Positions 9,761 to 20,062 of a stretch of DNA of 64,000 bases are shown here, piece after piece. A program made the position numbers and the translations under genes. The stretch is taken from positions 62,001-126,000 of the forward strand of contig JAICSO010000012.1 of the NCBI GenBank assembly GCA_025936825.1. Reading direction: 5' to 3'. The stretch is from Terriglobales bacterium (lineage in GTDB: Bacteria > Acidobacteriota > Terriglobia > Terriglobales > Acidobacteriaceae). Position 1 is the stretch's first letter, and each line of letters starts with the position of its first letter. The notes under the pieces are model-generated. The model did not search any database. It saw only the letters and a program-made list of their open reading frames with translations, and was not told the DNA's origin.

Positions 9761-11022
9761 ACCTGGCTATCGCCATTTCGCTGCTGGTTCTGCTCGCTTT
9801 ACTCACCCTCTCTTCATACGTGGAGCGGGTTTACACCGAGATCGGCAAGTTTCTTTCCCGCGAATTCCAGGACAACATAGACAACTTCGAGCAACTAGTC
9901 GAGCCAAAGTTGAAGGTGAGCCGCTCGCGAGCTGCGCTTTCGTTTGCTGTATTGACTCCATTACTGATGGCGGCGATTGCATTGCTGGTCGGCTTTAGTA
10001 TCTTCCGCCACGGCGACTGGTCGATTGACGAAGTGTTGGAAGCCGCGTTGTCGTTGCTGCTGATTGTCATCATCTTCAATCGATTTCTGCCGTTCGTCTT
10101 CTTCTCGCGAACCGACGGCAAGTTTTTGGTGCCTTGGACCCCGCTGTTGCGCGCGCTCATCTACTTGATCTTGCCTATTACGCTTGTGCTCGGCTTCCTG
10201 CAATCGGTGACATCCCTAACCAGGGAGCATGCCGATCAGGAGCCAGAAACCCAGGCCGAGGCTGTCGATGCGCTCATCGAAGCCGGCGCCGAAGAGGGCA
10301 TTCTCGACGAGAGCAATCGCGACCTCATCCAGTCGGTCGTTCAGTTCAGCGAAAAGACCGTTCGCGACGCGATGAAGCCGCGGCCCGAGATGGTGGTGGT
10401 TCCCGCCGATACCAGCGTTGAGAAGTTCATCGAGTTGTTGCGCGTGAGGTCTTTCTCGCGAGTTCCTGTCTTTGAAGGAAGTATCGACAATATCGTGGGT
10501 CTGGCTTACGCCAAGGATGTCCTGCAGGTTGCCGATTCCGAAGCGCACGCACGCCGCGTTGATTCGCTGATGCGCAAGGACCTCTACTTCGTTCCAGAAA
10601 CCAAGCTGGCCGCCGATCTTCTTCGGGAGATGCAGAAGAACAAAATCCGCATGGCAATCGTAATCGACGAATACGGTGAGGTCGCCGGCCTGGTTACTAT
10701 TGAAGACCTCGTCGAGGAGATCGTTGGTGAAATCAGCGACGAACACGAGGCTTCACAGGTGGTTCGCGAAACCGAAACATCCTACGTCGTGCCCGGGAAC
10801 ATGGACGTTGACCGCCTCGAGGAACTGCTTGGCGTTCGGCCGGAGCGTCGAGGCGCGGCCACGGTCGCAGGCTTCGTCAGTGAACTGGCCGGTCGCATTC
10901 CGCAAAAGGGAGAAGTGATCACGCAGGATGGTTTACGCCTCGAAGTGCTGCAGGCCAGTGAGCGCCGTGTCGAGCGGGTGCGGGTGTCGTTATCGCATCC
11001 CGAGGAAGTGAAGTCCGCTTAA
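9757..11022 (+). CDS. Hemolysin-family/CorC-type transporter-associated protein with CBS domains
   Basis: CNNM-like transmembrane N-terminus, [17 protein letters not shown] and [31 protein letters not shown]/CorC motifs. Confidence 0.92.
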   Translation: MNLAIAISLLVLLALLTLSSYVERVYTEIGKFLSREFQDNIDNFEQLVEPKLKVSRSRAALSFAVLTPLLMAAIALLVGFSIFRHGDWSIDEVLEAALSLLLIVIIFNRFLPFVFFSRTDGKFLVPWTPLLRALIYLILPITLVLGFLQSVTSLTREHADQEPETQAEAVDALIEAGAEEGILDESNRDLIQSVVQFSEKTVRDAMKPRPEMVVVPADTSVEKFIELLRVRSFSRVPVFEGSIDNIVGLAYAKDVLQVADSEAHARRVDSLMRKDLYFVPETKLAADLLREMQKNKIRMAIVIDEYGEVAGLVTIEDLVEEIVGEISDEHEASQVVRETETSYVVPGNMDVDRLEELLGVRPERRGAATVAGFVSELAGRIPQKGEVITQDGLRLEVLQASERRVERVRVSLSHPEEVKSA

Positions 11023-11025
11023 ACC

Positions 11026-11964
11026 ATGCCTTTCCGCTCTGGTTTCGTTTGCATCCTTGGCCGCCCCAATGCGGGCAAGTCCACTCTGTTGAATGGGCTT
11101 GCCGGCGAGAAGCTCGCGATTGTCAGTCCGAAGCCGCAAACCACGCGTAATCGCGTGCTTGGCGTTATTCATATTCCCAAGAAAAAAGGGAAGTCTGGCG
11201 CGCAGGTGGTTCTGATTGATACGCCCGGAGTGCACCGACCCGATTCGAGCCTGGGCAAGAAGATGATGTCGGAGGTGCGCGAGGCGCTAAACGGCTGCGA
11301 CCTCGTCCTCCTGATTGTGGATTCAACGCGAAAAGACGAAGACCAGTTCTTATTTAAGTTGCTTGCCAAATCCCACACGCCAATTTTCCTGCTGCTGAAC
11401 AAGATCGACCTCCTTGGCGGTGAGAAGCGCAAGCTACTTCCGCTGATCGAGCAATACGCGAAACTGCATGGCTTTCGCGAGATCCTCCCCATTTCGGCCA
11501 AGAAACGCGAAGGTCTGGAAGTGCTATTAGAAAAGGTGGTGGAGTCGCTTCCAGAAGGGCCGCCATACTTCCCTGAAGACCAGATCACCGACCAGCCGGC
11601 CCGTTTTATGGTTTCAGAACTGATTCGCGAGCAGGTCCTGATGAATACTGCCGAAGAAGTGCCGCACTCGGTGACGGTACTGACTGAATCGTTTGAAGAA
11701 CTGCCGAAGCTGACGCGCATTGCGGCGGCAATCTACTGCGAACGCGAAGGGCAAAAGCGCATTCTTATCGGCCACCAGGGACAGATGTTGAAGAAGATCG
11801 GCACGGCCGCGCGCCTGGAAATCGAAAAGATGCTCGGCACCAAGGTTTTCCTGGAGCTATTCGTGAAGGTCCGCGCCAACTGGCGCGAAGCCCGCGGCTT
11901 TGTCGAAGAACTCGATTGGCGCAAACAGCTGGAGCATCTTGTTTCACCTGACCAAGAAGGCTGA
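11026..11964 (+). CDS. era: GTPase Era
   Basis: GRPNAGKSTLLNGLAGEKLAIVSPKPQTTRNR, DTPG, NKIDL, KH domain with ILIGHQGQMLKKIGTAAR. Confidence 0.97.
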   Translation: MPFRSGFVCILGRPNAGKSTLLNGLAGEKLAIVSPKPQTTRNRVLGVIHIPKKKGKSGAQVVLIDTPGVHRPDSSLGKKMMSEVREALNGCDLVLLIVDSTRKDEDQFLFKLLAKSHTPIFLLLNKIDLLGGEKRKLLPLIEQYAKLHGFREILPISAKKREGLEVLLEKVVESLPEGPPYFPEDQITDQPARFMVSELIREQVLMNTAEEVPHSVTVLTESFEELPKLTRIAAAIYCEREGQKRILIGHQGQMLKKIGTAARLEIEKMLGTKVFLELFVKVRANWREARGFVEELDWRKQLEHLVSPDQEG

Positions 11965-11972
11965 AGCCTCAG

Positions 11973-12024
11973 GTCAAGAGCCAACAGCCAACAGCCAGGA
12001 GCCAAGAGCCAAGAGCCAAGAGCC
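11973..12024. repeat. Heptad tandem array: gtcaaga gccaaca gccaaca gccagga gccaaga gccaaga gccaaga gcc
   Basis: Exact period of 7 nt over 7 units, in the convergent era/epimerase gap. Confidence 0.95.
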
Positions 12025-12027
12025 TTT

Positions 12028-12984
12028 CTACGCTCCCGCTGCTTTCTGCTGTCCCCGGTACCAGTCCACCGTCCTCCGCAAGCCTTCTTCGAAGCTCACC
12101 AGAGGTTTGTATCCCAGATCCTTCTCCGTCCGCGATAGATCTGCTAGTGAATGCTTCACATCGCCTGACCGCTCCGGCCCATACTTCAGTTCGCCCTTGT
12201 ATCCGATGATCTTCTTCAGTATCTCAAAGGTCTCGTTCAGATCCACGCGCGTTCCAGTCGCCACATTGAAGACTTTTCCTGCGGCTTCGGCAGCTGGAGC
12301 TTTTGCTGCAAGCAAATTTGCGGACACGACATTGTCGATGTAGGTGAAGTCCCGGCTTTGTTTGCCATCGCCGAAAGCAGTTGGCTGCTCGCCGGCCAGC
12401 ATCTGCGTAATGAATTTCGCTAGCACGCCGGAGTACGGCGAACTTGGGTCCTGCCGCGGCCCGAAAATGTTGAAGTAACGCAGGCAGACCGTCTCCAGGC
12501 CGTAGCAGCGATAAAAAGAAGTCATGTAGTACTCGCTGGCCAGCTTCGCCACGGCGTACGGCGAAATCGGATTCGGCGACATGCCTTCATGCTTCGGCAG
12601 AGTCGGCGTGTCCCCGTACGCGGACGACGAAGCCGCGTAAATCACGCGCTTCACCTTCGCGTCCTTAGCGGCGATCAGAACATGCATGGTGCCGTCCACA
12701 TTGGCGCGATTGCTACCTAGAGGATCAAGGACCGACTTCGGCACCGAAGGTATGGCCGCTTCGTGATAGATGTAGTCCACTCCGCGGCAGACCTGGTGCA
12801 ACCCGTCGAGATCCGCCAAATCCATTTCGCGGAAATCAATCTTGTTCAGGATTTCTGTGATGTTCTCGCGCTTGCCGGTAGAAAAGTTGTCAATGCCGCG
12901 CACCTGGTCGCCCTGCGCCAGCAATCCGCGCGCAATCGATGAACCGATGAAGCCGGCAATTCCCGTGATCAGGTATTGAGCCAT
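12028..12984 (-). CDS. NAD-dependent epimerase/dehydratase (UDP-glucose 4-epimerase-like, extended SDR)
   Basis: MAQYLITGIAGFIGSSIARGLL Rossmann motif, YAASSSAYGD, SPYAVAKLASEYY; start chosen at MAQYL inside the longer ORF 12028..13068. Confidence 0.9.
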   Translation of the reverse strand: MAQYLITGIAGFIGSSIARGLLAQGDQVRGIDNFSTGKRENITEILNKIDFREMDLADLDGLHQVCRGVDYIYHEAAIPSVPKSVLDPLGSNRANVDGTMHVLIAAKDAKVKRVIYAASSSAYGDTPTLPKHEGMSPNPISPYAVAKLASEYYMTSFYRCYGLETVCLRYFNIFGPRQDPSSPYSGVLAKFITQMLAGEQPTAFGDGKQSRDFTYIDNVVSANLLAAKAPAAEAAGKVFNVATGTRVDLNETFEILKKIIGYKGELKYGPERSGDVKHSLADLSRTEKDLGYKPLVSFEEGLRRTVDWYRGQQKAAGA

Positions 12985-13187
12985 GCTTTCAATATACCGA
13001 ATCACCGCGTCCGGCTTGCAATTCCAAAGGTAATGACTGTCGTAATCTCGCTTTGACTCTGTCCGCAATCAAACCTTTGCAATCTGCAATAGGCGAGTAC
13101 AACTCCGTGATTGACACGCGTTGTCCCAGCCCTTAGCATGCCCTCTCATACGCGCAACTCCTTTGATCAGGCGCGACGAGTGTAGAC

Positions 13188-14201
13188 ATGAGCCTTCGTG
13201 ATTTCATTTCCAAACAATTCATTGATGTAATCGAATGGGTTGAGCCCGGTGATGGCATTCTTGCCTACCGTTACCCCATGCAGGACCGCGAGATCCAGAA
13301 CGGTGGCAAGCTGACTGTTCGCGACTCCCAAATGGCAGTGTTCGTGAATGAGGGCAAGGTGGCGGATGTCTTTGGCCCGGGTTTGTACACGCTCAACACG
13401 CAGACTCTGCCCATCCTCACTTACTTACGCAACTGGGACAAGGCATTCAAGTCTCCCTTTAAGTCGGACGTCTATTTTTTTTCGACTCGCCTCCAGACGA
13501 ATCAGCACTGGGGCACGCCCAACCCGATCACGATTCGCGACAAGGAGTTCGGCGCGGTGCGGCTGCGCGGCTTCGGCATTTACACCTATCACATTGCCGA
13601 TCCTAAGGTGTTCTATACGAAAGTTAGCGGCACGCGTGACCTATACTCAGTGCCGGATCTCGAAGGGCAGTTGCGCAACACCATCATCGGTCGCCTCACC
13701 GACACCTTTGCCAACAGCCAGGTGCCGTTTCTCGATATGGCGGCCAATCAGGTTGAGCTCGCCGACAAGATTTCCGGCCAACTCAAGCCCGGCTTCGTGG
13801 AACTCGGGCTTGCCCTCGACAACTTCGTGGTCGAGAACCTCTCGCTACCCGAAGAATTGCAAAAGATCCTTGATCAGCGCATCAGCATGAACATGGTGGG
13901 CGACATGGGGCGCTACACCCAGTTCGAAGTGGCGCAATCCATTCCGACGGCAGCGGCGAATGAAGGCAGCGGCGGGGTTGGCCTTGGCGCAGGACTGGGG
14001 GCCGGTGTGGCCATGGGGCAGGCCATGATGGACGCAATTAAGCAGGCGCGCGCAGGAGCAGGCAGCGAACCATCTGCACCGGCAGGTGCCGCTCCCGGAG
14101 GAGCTGCGCCAGCGGCCGATACCAAGTTCTGCATGAATTGCGGCAAGCCGATTCCGCGGGCGAGCAAGTTCTGCCCCGAGTGCGGACACGCACAGCAATA
14201 G
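13188..14201 (+). CDS. SPFH-domain (virion core protein-like/YdjL-YdjI type) protein with C-terminal zinc ribbon
   Basis: VIEWVEPGDGILAYRYPMQDREIQNGGKLTVRDSQMAVFVNEGKVADVFGPGLYTL; C-terminal CMNCGKPIPRASKFCPECG. Confidence 0.87.
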   Translation: MSLRDFISKQFIDVIEWVEPGDGILAYRYPMQDREIQNGGKLTVRDSQMAVFVNEGKVADVFGPGLYTLNTQTLPILTYLRNWDKAFKSPFKSDVYFFSTRLQTNQHWGTPNPITIRDKEFGAVRLRGFGIYTYHIADPKVFYTKVSGTRDLYSVPDLEGQLRNTIIGRLTDTFANSQVPFLDMAANQVELADKISGQLKPGFVELGLALDNFVVENLSLPEELQKILDQRISMNMVGDMGRYTQFEVAQSIPTAAANEGSGGVGLGAGLGAGVAMGQAMMDAIKQARAGAGSEPSAPAGAAPGGAAPAADTKFCMNCGKPIPRASKFCPECGHAQQ

Positions 14202-14217
14202 TTTTTCGCGTTGAACT

Positions 14218-14604
14218 ATGAGTGGGATTGAGTGGGTTGTCGATGCGCAGGGGTGTAGTGCGGAATCTTTACGGGACCCCGAACTCCTTCGCCGACTTTT
14301 CGACAAGTTGATCGTCGACCTGCGGCTGCGTCCGATCGGCGCCACGCAATGGCACCAGTTTCCGGGCAGCGGCGGTATCACTGGCCTGTGCTTGCTCTCC
14401 GAATCTCACCTTGCCTGCCACACATTCCCTGAGTACGGCTCGCTATGCCTGAACTTATTCTGTTGCGTCCCCCGCGATGCCTGGGATTTCGCGTCACGGC
14501 TTGAGGAGATGTTCTCCGCCACTTCCGTGCAGGTTCGCGTCGTCGAGAGATCGTACAGTGCGGCCGAGGCTCTCGTAGCCGGAATCGGAGGCCGCGCCAG
14601 GTGA
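14218..14604 (+). CDS. S-adenosylmethionine decarboxylase-like protein (SpeD family)
   Basis: GITGLCLLSESHLACHTFPEYGSLCLNLFCC matches the SpeD core around the processing Ser (ESH..HTFPE). Confidence 0.85.
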   Translation: MSGIEWVVDAQGCSAESLRDPELLRRLFDKLIVDLRLRPIGATQWHQFPGSGGITGLCLLSESHLACHTFPEYGSLCLNLFCCVPRDAWDFASRLEEMFSATSVQVRVVERSYSAAEALVAGIGGRAR

Positions 14605-15230
14605 CACAGCCCACCGCCAATTGCCCCAACTGCGGCGCGAAGATTACCTTTCGCTGGTCGGCTAGCGTGCAGACTGTTTGCGAATACTGCAAATCCATCC
14701 TGGTCCGCACGGATGTCGATCTGCAAAAGGTCGGGCAAGTCGCCGACCTGCCACCGAACAGTTCGCCGATTCAGATTGGCACCGAAGGCATCTATGGCCC
14801 ACACTCCTTCGTTGCGATCGGCCGAATCATCTACGAGTACGACCAGGGCAACTGGAACGAATGGCACTTGATGATGAACGACGGCACCAGCGGCTGGCTG
14901 TCCGACGCACAAGATGAGTACGCGGTGACCTTCGCAGCGCCGGGCCGCAAGTTGCCGAAAGAGTGCGAGGTCGGCCAGCAATTCGCGTGGGACAACAATC
15001 CATACACGGTCAGCACCATCACCAAAGCGCATTATCGCGGTGTCGAGGGCGAACTCCCATTTCAGTATTGGGACAAGGCCGATGTGGTTTTTGCCGACTT
15101 AATGTCGATTACAGGCAAGTTTGCGACGATTGATTACAGCGATGACGAACCGGCGCTTTATCTCGGGGAATACGTCGACTTTGACAGCCTGAAGCTGAAA
15201 AATCTCCGCAGTTTTGAGGGGTGGGCGTGA
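14601..15230 (+). CDS. DUF4178 protein with N-terminal zinc ribbon
   Basis: CPNCGAKITFRWSASVQTVCEYCKSILV; GPHSFVAIGRIIYEYDQGNWNEWHLMM; 4-nt overlap with the speD-like ORF. Confidence 0.8.
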   Translation: MTQPTANCPNCGAKITFRWSASVQTVCEYCKSILVRTDVDLQKVGQVADLPPNSSPIQIGTEGIYGPHSFVAIGRIIYEYDQGNWNEWHLMMNDGTSGWLSDAQDEYAVTFAAPGRKLPKECEVGQQFAWDNNPYTVSTITKAHYRGVEGELPFQYWDKADVVFADLMSITGKFATIDYSDDEPALYLGEYVDFDSLKLKNLRSFEGWA

Positions 15231-16585
15231 GTTCCAGCGGCCCAACTCCTGCCGGGAATCCGCAAGTTAAGGCGCTGAACTGTCCTAGTTGCGGCGCCGC
15301 GCTGACCCTGCGCTCGTTCAGTCAGGCAGTAACCATCGTCTGCGACCACTGCCATTCCATTCTTGATGCCCAAGATCCGCGCCTCAAAATCCTGCAGAAG
15401 TTCAACGTCGAGACCGGTGAGGACCCGCCACTCATCCCGCTTGGCAACCGCGGTACCATCCGTGGCGCGCAATACGAGGTCATCGGATTTCAACGCCGCA
15501 CGATTATTGTCGACGGCACTCCCTACAGTTGGCACGAGTACCTCCTCTTTAATCCATTCAAAGGATTTCGTTATCTCACCGAGTACCAGGGCCACTGGAA
15601 TGACGTGAGTGTGTTGCGCGCGCTCCCGATCACCAGTCCCGGTGCCAGCACGCTGAACTACTTGGGAGAAACCTACCGTCATTTCCAGACTGCCACGGCT
15701 GAGACCAGCTATGTGCTGGGCGAGTTCCCCTGGCAAGTACGAGTGGGTGAATCGGCTGAGGTTTCGGATTACGTCGCGCCGCCCCGCGTTATTTCCAGCG
15801 AGAAAACTGGCAAGGAAGTTACCTGGTCAATGGGCGAGTACATGACCGGGAGCGATGTTTGGAAGTCATTCAAGCTGCCAGGCAGTCCGCCAGAAGCGAT
15901 CGGAGTGTATGAAAACCAGCCCTCGCCGCTAAGTGCGGACGTCACTTCCGTCTGGCGCATGGTTGGCATTTTCCTGGCGCTTCTGGTCGTGCTGATCATT
16001 GCGTTTTTTGCGATGGCACAAGATCAGCAGGTCTTTTCACAGTCATACACGTTCAACACCAACAATCCGAAGGGAGAAGCGTCGTTCGTTACAGACGTAT
16101 TCGAGTTGAAGGGGCACACCTCCGATGTGGAACTCGAGTCCTCCGCCGATGTCAACAACAACTGGATTTACTTCAACTACGCTCTAATCAACGAGGACAC
16201 TGGACACGCCTACGACTTCGGCCGCGAGGTCAGCTATTACCACGGCTACGATTCCGACGGATCGTGGTCGGAAGGTGGGCAAAAGGATTCCGTCACCATT
16301 CCCAGTGTTCCGCCCGGGCGTTACTACCTGCGGGTTGAGCCCGAGACTGACTATTACCACGGCACGATCTATTACTCCGTCACACTCCGGCGCGATGTTC
16401 CGCAGTTGAGCTTCTTCGGGCTGGCCGCACTCGCGTTGTTGATTCCAGCAGGATTCATTACTTGGAGATCGATGAACTTCGAGCACCTCCGCTGGGCCGA
16501 GAGCGACTCCGGAGATCCGTCCTTGTTGGGCGCGGTAGAAAAAATCAGAGACTCGATGCAAGGGGACGACGACGATGATTCGTAG
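15221..16585 (+). CDS. DUF4178 protein with N-terminal zinc ribbon and transmembrane segments (paralog of the preceding gene)
   Basis: CPSCGAALTLRSFSQAVTIVCDHCHSILD; GAQYEVIGFQRRTIIVDGTPYSWHEYLLFNPFKGFRYLTEYQGHWNDV; two hydrophobic segments. Confidence 0.82.
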   Translation: MGVSSSGPTPAGNPQVKALNCPSCGAALTLRSFSQAVTIVCDHCHSILDAQDPRLKILQKFNVETGEDPPLIPLGNRGTIRGAQYEVIGFQRRTIIVDGTPYSWHEYLLFNPFKGFRYLTEYQGHWNDVSVLRALPITSPGASTLNYLGETYRHFQTATAETSYVLGEFPWQVRVGESAEVSDYVAPPRVISSEKTGKEVTWSMGEYMTGSDVWKSFKLPGSPPEAIGVYENQPSPLSADVTSVWRMVGIFLALLVVLIIAFFAMAQDQQVFSQSYTFNTNNPKGEASFVTDVFELKGHTSDVELESSADVNNNWIYFNYALINEDTGHAYDFGREVSYYHGYDSDGSWSEGGQKDSVTIPSVPPGRYYLRVEPETDYYHGTIYYSVTLRRDVPQLSFFGLAALALLIPAGFITWRSMNFEHLRWAESDSGDPSLLGAVEKIRDSMQGDDDDDS

Positions 16586-16760
16586 CGCGCTGTTGATCTA
16601 TGGAATTGCGGTTCTCTCGGCCTTTTCCTTGGCCGAGTACCGGGGCTGGAGCCTGAACCGCGTCAGTGAGATTCCAAACGTACCCCGGTCCGTGCGCGAC
16701 AACCCAGGCTCGTATCGTTCCGTTTATGGCTACTACCACCATTACACAGGAGGGAAGTGA
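16575..16760 (+). CDS. Small membrane-associated hypothetical protein in the SPFH/SpeD/SpeE operon
   Basis: 61 aa; overlaps the preceding ORF end and ends 4 nt into the next ORF; hydrophobic N-terminus. Confidence 0.65.
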   Translation: MIRSALLIYGIAVLSAFSLAEYRGWSLNRVSEIPNVPRSVRDNPGSYRSVYGYYHHYTGGK

Positions 16761-16969
16761 TGGGCATTCAATTGACGAACGTGGTGAATGCGATTGTGTA
16801 CGCGGGCATTGGCATTGTGATCTTTGGCCTCGCGTTCCTCATCATCGACAAGTTCACTCCGTACAACCTCTGGAAAGAAATCGTCCAGGAACACAACACG
16901 GCGCTGGCCATTTTGCTTGGGGCCATGTCGCTCGGCCTCTGCGTAATCATTGCGGCGGCGGTCCATTAG
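16757..16969 (+). CDS. DUF350-family small membrane protein
   Basis: VVNAIVYAGIGIVIFGLAFLIIDKFTPYNLWKEIVQEHNTALAILLGAMSLGLCVIIAAAVH. Confidence 0.82.
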   Translation: MMGIQLTNVVNAIVYAGIGIVIFGLAFLIIDKFTPYNLWKEIVQEHNTALAILLGAMSLGLCVIIAAAVH

Positions 16970-16972
16970 ACT

Positions 16973-18469
16973 TTGGGAATCCTGCTTTTCATTACCGTTT
17001 TGCTGATCGCCGCCTGTGGGCTCATTTATGAGCTCATCGCCGGCACGCTCGCCAGCTATCTGCTCGGGGACAGCGTTCTTCAGTTCTCTACGATCATTGG
17101 CTGCTACCTGTTTGCCATGGGGGTCGGCAGCGCGATCTCTCGCTACATCGATCGGGGCCTTGCCTATCGGTTTGTCTGGATCGAACTGTTACTTGGCGTG
17201 ATCGGAGGTTTTTCTTCGGCCCTGCTATTTCTCGCCTTCGCCTACACCCAAGGATTCCAGCTTCTGATGTACGCATTGGTTGTGGTCATCGGAATTCTCG
17301 TAGGTCTCGAAATCCCGCTGCTGATGCGGATTATCCGCGGACGCTATCACTTCCGCGACGTGATCGCACACGTTCTGACCTTCGACTATCTGGGCGCCCT
17401 CGGCGCTTCGCTGCTGTTTCCCATCTTGCTGGTGCCATACCTCGGGCTTGTACGCTCGGCGATACTTTTCGGGATCTTGAATGTAGCCGTCGCCTTGTGG
17501 AGCACTTTTCTCTTTGCAAATCAATTGCCCCGGGCACAGGTTCTGCGTGGCATTTCCTTCGTCGTACTGTGTGGCTTGGGCTTGGGTTTTGCCGAGGCGA
17601 AGAAGATCACAATCGCCGCCGAAGACAATATTTATGCCGACGAGATTATTCTGGCTCGTGATACCCGCTACCAGCACATCGTTCTCACTCGCTTCAAAGA
17701 CGACATCCGGCTCTTCCTGAACAGTCATCTGCAATTCAGTTCTCGCGACGAGTACCGCTATCACGAAGCGCTCATCCATCCAGGATTGTCCGCAGTGCCT
17801 GTACCGCGCCACGTTTTGGTGTTGGGCGGAGGTGACGGGCTGGCGGTCCGCGAAATTCTCAAATATCCGCAAGTGGAGACGATCACTCTCGTCGATCTCG
17901 ATCCCGAGATGACGCACCTGTTCTCCACGCACCCCATGCTGACTGCGCTCAATCAAAAGTCATTCCTCTCGCCCAAGGTTCACATCATCAATGCCGACGC
18001 ATTCCCCTGGGTGGACTCGAACACCGACAGCTTCGATTTCATTGTGATCGACTTCCCCGATCCCACGAACTACTCGCTGGGCAAGCTCTATACGACGACT
18101 TTTTACAAGGCAGTAGCCCGTCACCTGAGCGCGCAAGGATTCATGGTGGTCCAGAGCACGTCTCCCATGTTCGCGCGCGACTCGTACTGGTGCATCGCGA
18201 ACACGATTCACGATGCCGGCTTGCAGACCTATCCTTACCACGTTTATGTGCCCTCATTCGGAGAGTGGGGATTCGTGCTCGCTGGAACCCACAGTTACTC
18301 GCCGCCAACGACGCTTCCGTCTGGACTGCGCTTCGTCGATGCTCAAGGTTTACCTGCACTGTTTCAGTTTCCGCCCGACATGTCTCCCATGCAGGTCCCC
18401 TCGAATCACCTGAACGATCAGGTTCTGGTCCGCCTCTACGACAAAGACTGGAAGGACATCAGCCATTGA
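16973..18469 (+). CDS. Membrane-anchored polyamine aminopropyltransferase (SpeE-like)
   Basis: N-terminal polytopic region, then HVLVLGGGDGLAVREILKYPQVETITLVDLDPEMT and DFIVIDFPDPTNYSLGKLYTTTFYKAVARHL. Confidence 0.92.
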   Translation: MGILLFITVLLIAACGLIYELIAGTLASYLLGDSVLQFSTIIGCYLFAMGVGSAISRYIDRGLAYRFVWIELLLGVIGGFSSALLFLAFAYTQGFQLLMYALVVVIGILVGLEIPLLMRIIRGRYHFRDVIAHVLTFDYLGALGASLLFPILLVPYLGLVRSAILFGILNVAVALWSTFLFANQLPRAQVLRGISFVVLCGLGLGFAEAKKITIAAEDNIYADEIILARDTRYQHIVLTRFKDDIRLFLNSHLQFSSRDEYRYHEALIHPGLSAVPVPRHVLVLGGGDGLAVREILKYPQVETITLVDLDPEMTHLFSTHPMLTALNQKSFLSPKVHIINADAFPWVDSNTDSFDFIVIDFPDPTNYSLGKLYTTTFYKAVARHLSAQGFMVVQSTSPMFARDSYWCIANTIHDAGLQTYPYHVYVPSFGEWGFVLAGTHSYSPPTTLPSGLRFVDAQGLPALFQFPPDMSPMQVPSNHLNDQVLVRLYDKDWKDISH

Positions 18470-19980
18470 GCCTCTCGCGGCGGAAGTTCCTGCAATCCTC
18501 CAGCGCCGCACTGGTCGGGTTATCGCTCAAGAGTGATCGGCCAATAGCCGGCTCCTTCGTAAACGACTCCTTCCAGCAGGGCCATCTGCTGCGCGATCGC
18601 GCCAGCTTTCCTGCGCCCAAGCAAAAGCTGAAAATTCCTGTCGTTATCGTTGGCGGAGGCATCGCCGGACTCAGCGCAGCGTGGCGCCTGAACAAACGAG
18701 GATTCAAGGATTTCGTTCTTCTCGAAATGAACGATCAGGCCGGGGGCAATTCCCGTTGGGGGGAGAACGAGATCACCGCGTATCCGTGGGCTGCGCACTA
18801 TGTTCCAGTTCCCGGACCGAAGGCAATTTACGTCCGCGAACTGTTCGAGGAACTCGGAGTCTTCAAGAACGGCAAGTGGGAAGATCGCTATCTGTGCTTC
18901 GCGCCCCAAGAGCGCCTGTTTATGTACGGCCGTTGGCAGGACGGTATTGAGCCAGCAGTTGCGCTCACCGCGAAAGATCGTGAGCAATTCCAGCGTCTCG
19001 AAGATCAGATCCACCAATTCCGCGCGACCGGCAAATTTACCGTCCCTATGGAAGTTGGGTTTTCCGACTCGACCGCTGCCCACGATCAAATGTCGTTTGC
19101 CGACTGGCTCCGCCAACATCACATGGATTCCAAGATCCTCAACTGGTACATGAACTATTGTTGCCGCGACGACTACGGCGCGACCACCGATCAGACTTCC
19201 GCGTGGGCGGGAATCCAGTACTTCGCCTCGCGCGAGTCGGAAGAGAAAGGCCCACTTACCTGGCCGGAAGGCAATGGCTGGATCGTGCGTCGACTGCTGG
19301 AGAGAATCGGCCAGTTCGTCCGCACCGGACAGATGGTCCGCCAAATTGTGCCCGAGAAAGCTGGCGCAAGCGTGTTCGCAGGTGATACGCAATATCAGGC
19401 CGAGTTCGTCATCTTTGCCGCTCCTACGTTCCTCGGCCCATACCTGATCGAAGGCATGCCTCGATTGCACGACTTCGAGTACTCACCCTGGCTCACGGCG
19501 AATCTCACGCTGGACCGAATCCCGGCTTCCTACGGTGGCGATCCCACCTGGGACAACGTCTTCATGGAATCCCCAACCTTGGGCTACGTGGACGCCACGC
19601 ACCAGAGCCTGCGCACGCACATCGATCGCACGGTCTGGACGTTTTATTGGGCGCTAGCGGAAGGAAGTCCCGCGCAGAATCGGCAATTCCTGCTCGACCA
19701 CGATTGGAAATACTGGAAGGACGCTATCCTTCACGACCTGGAGCGCGTGCACACCGACATTCGCCAATGCGTTTCGCGCATCGACATCATGCGTTGGGGA
19801 CATGCCATGGCGAGGCCAAAGCCTGGTGCGATATATTCCGCCGAGCGCATGAAACTCCGAAAACCGCAAGGTCCACTTCTGTTCGCCAACTCCGACCTCA
19901 GCGGCTTCTCCATCTTCGAAGAGGCGCAGTACCGCGGCGTGGCGGCCGCAGAAGCGGTTTTGCGCAGGCTGAGTTCGTAA
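18466..19980 (+). CDS. Tat-type FAD-dependent amine oxidase-like oxidoreductase
   Basis: SRRKFLQSSSAALVG Tat-like signal; IPVVIVGGGIAGLSAAWRLNKRGFKDFVLLEMNDQAGGNSRWG dinucleotide-binding motif; TTG start overlaps the previous stop. Confidence 0.85.
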   Translation: MSLSRRKFLQSSSAALVGLSLKSDRPIAGSFVNDSFQQGHLLRDRASFPAPKQKLKIPVVIVGGGIAGLSAAWRLNKRGFKDFVLLEMNDQAGGNSRWGENEITAYPWAAHYVPVPGPKAIYVRELFEELGVFKNGKWEDRYLCFAPQERLFMYGRWQDGIEPAVALTAKDREQFQRLEDQIHQFRATGKFTVPMEVGFSDSTAAHDQMSFADWLRQHHMDSKILNWYMNYCCRDDYGATTDQTSAWAGIQYFASRESEEKGPLTWPEGNGWIVRRLLERIGQFVRTGQMVRQIVPEKAGASVFAGDTQYQAEFVIFAAPTFLGPYLIEGMPRLHDFEYSPWLTANLTLDRIPASYGGDPTWDNVFMESPTLGYVDATHQSLRTHIDRTVWTFYWALAEGSPAQNRQFLLDHDWKYWKDAILHDLERVHTDIRQCVSRIDIMRWGHAMARPKPGAIYSAERMKLRKPQGPLLFANSDLSGFSIFEEAQYRGVAAAEAVLRRLSS

Positions 19981-20062
19981 CCATTCAGCAGGTTTTAACC
20001 CACCGCTGTACCTGCGCAGGAAGTTGACGAGACCCCGACCCCCAGTACAATGAAAGCAGCAC

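Noticed and set aside
11973-12024. Possible CRISPR or protein-coding repeat at the heptad array
   Set aside because: No spacers between 7-nt units; it sits in the gap between convergent genes.
18520-19470. 316-aa minus-strand ORF opposite the amine oxidase-like gene
   Set aside because: Antisense to a gene with clear FAD-binding motif; composition typical of a shadow frame.
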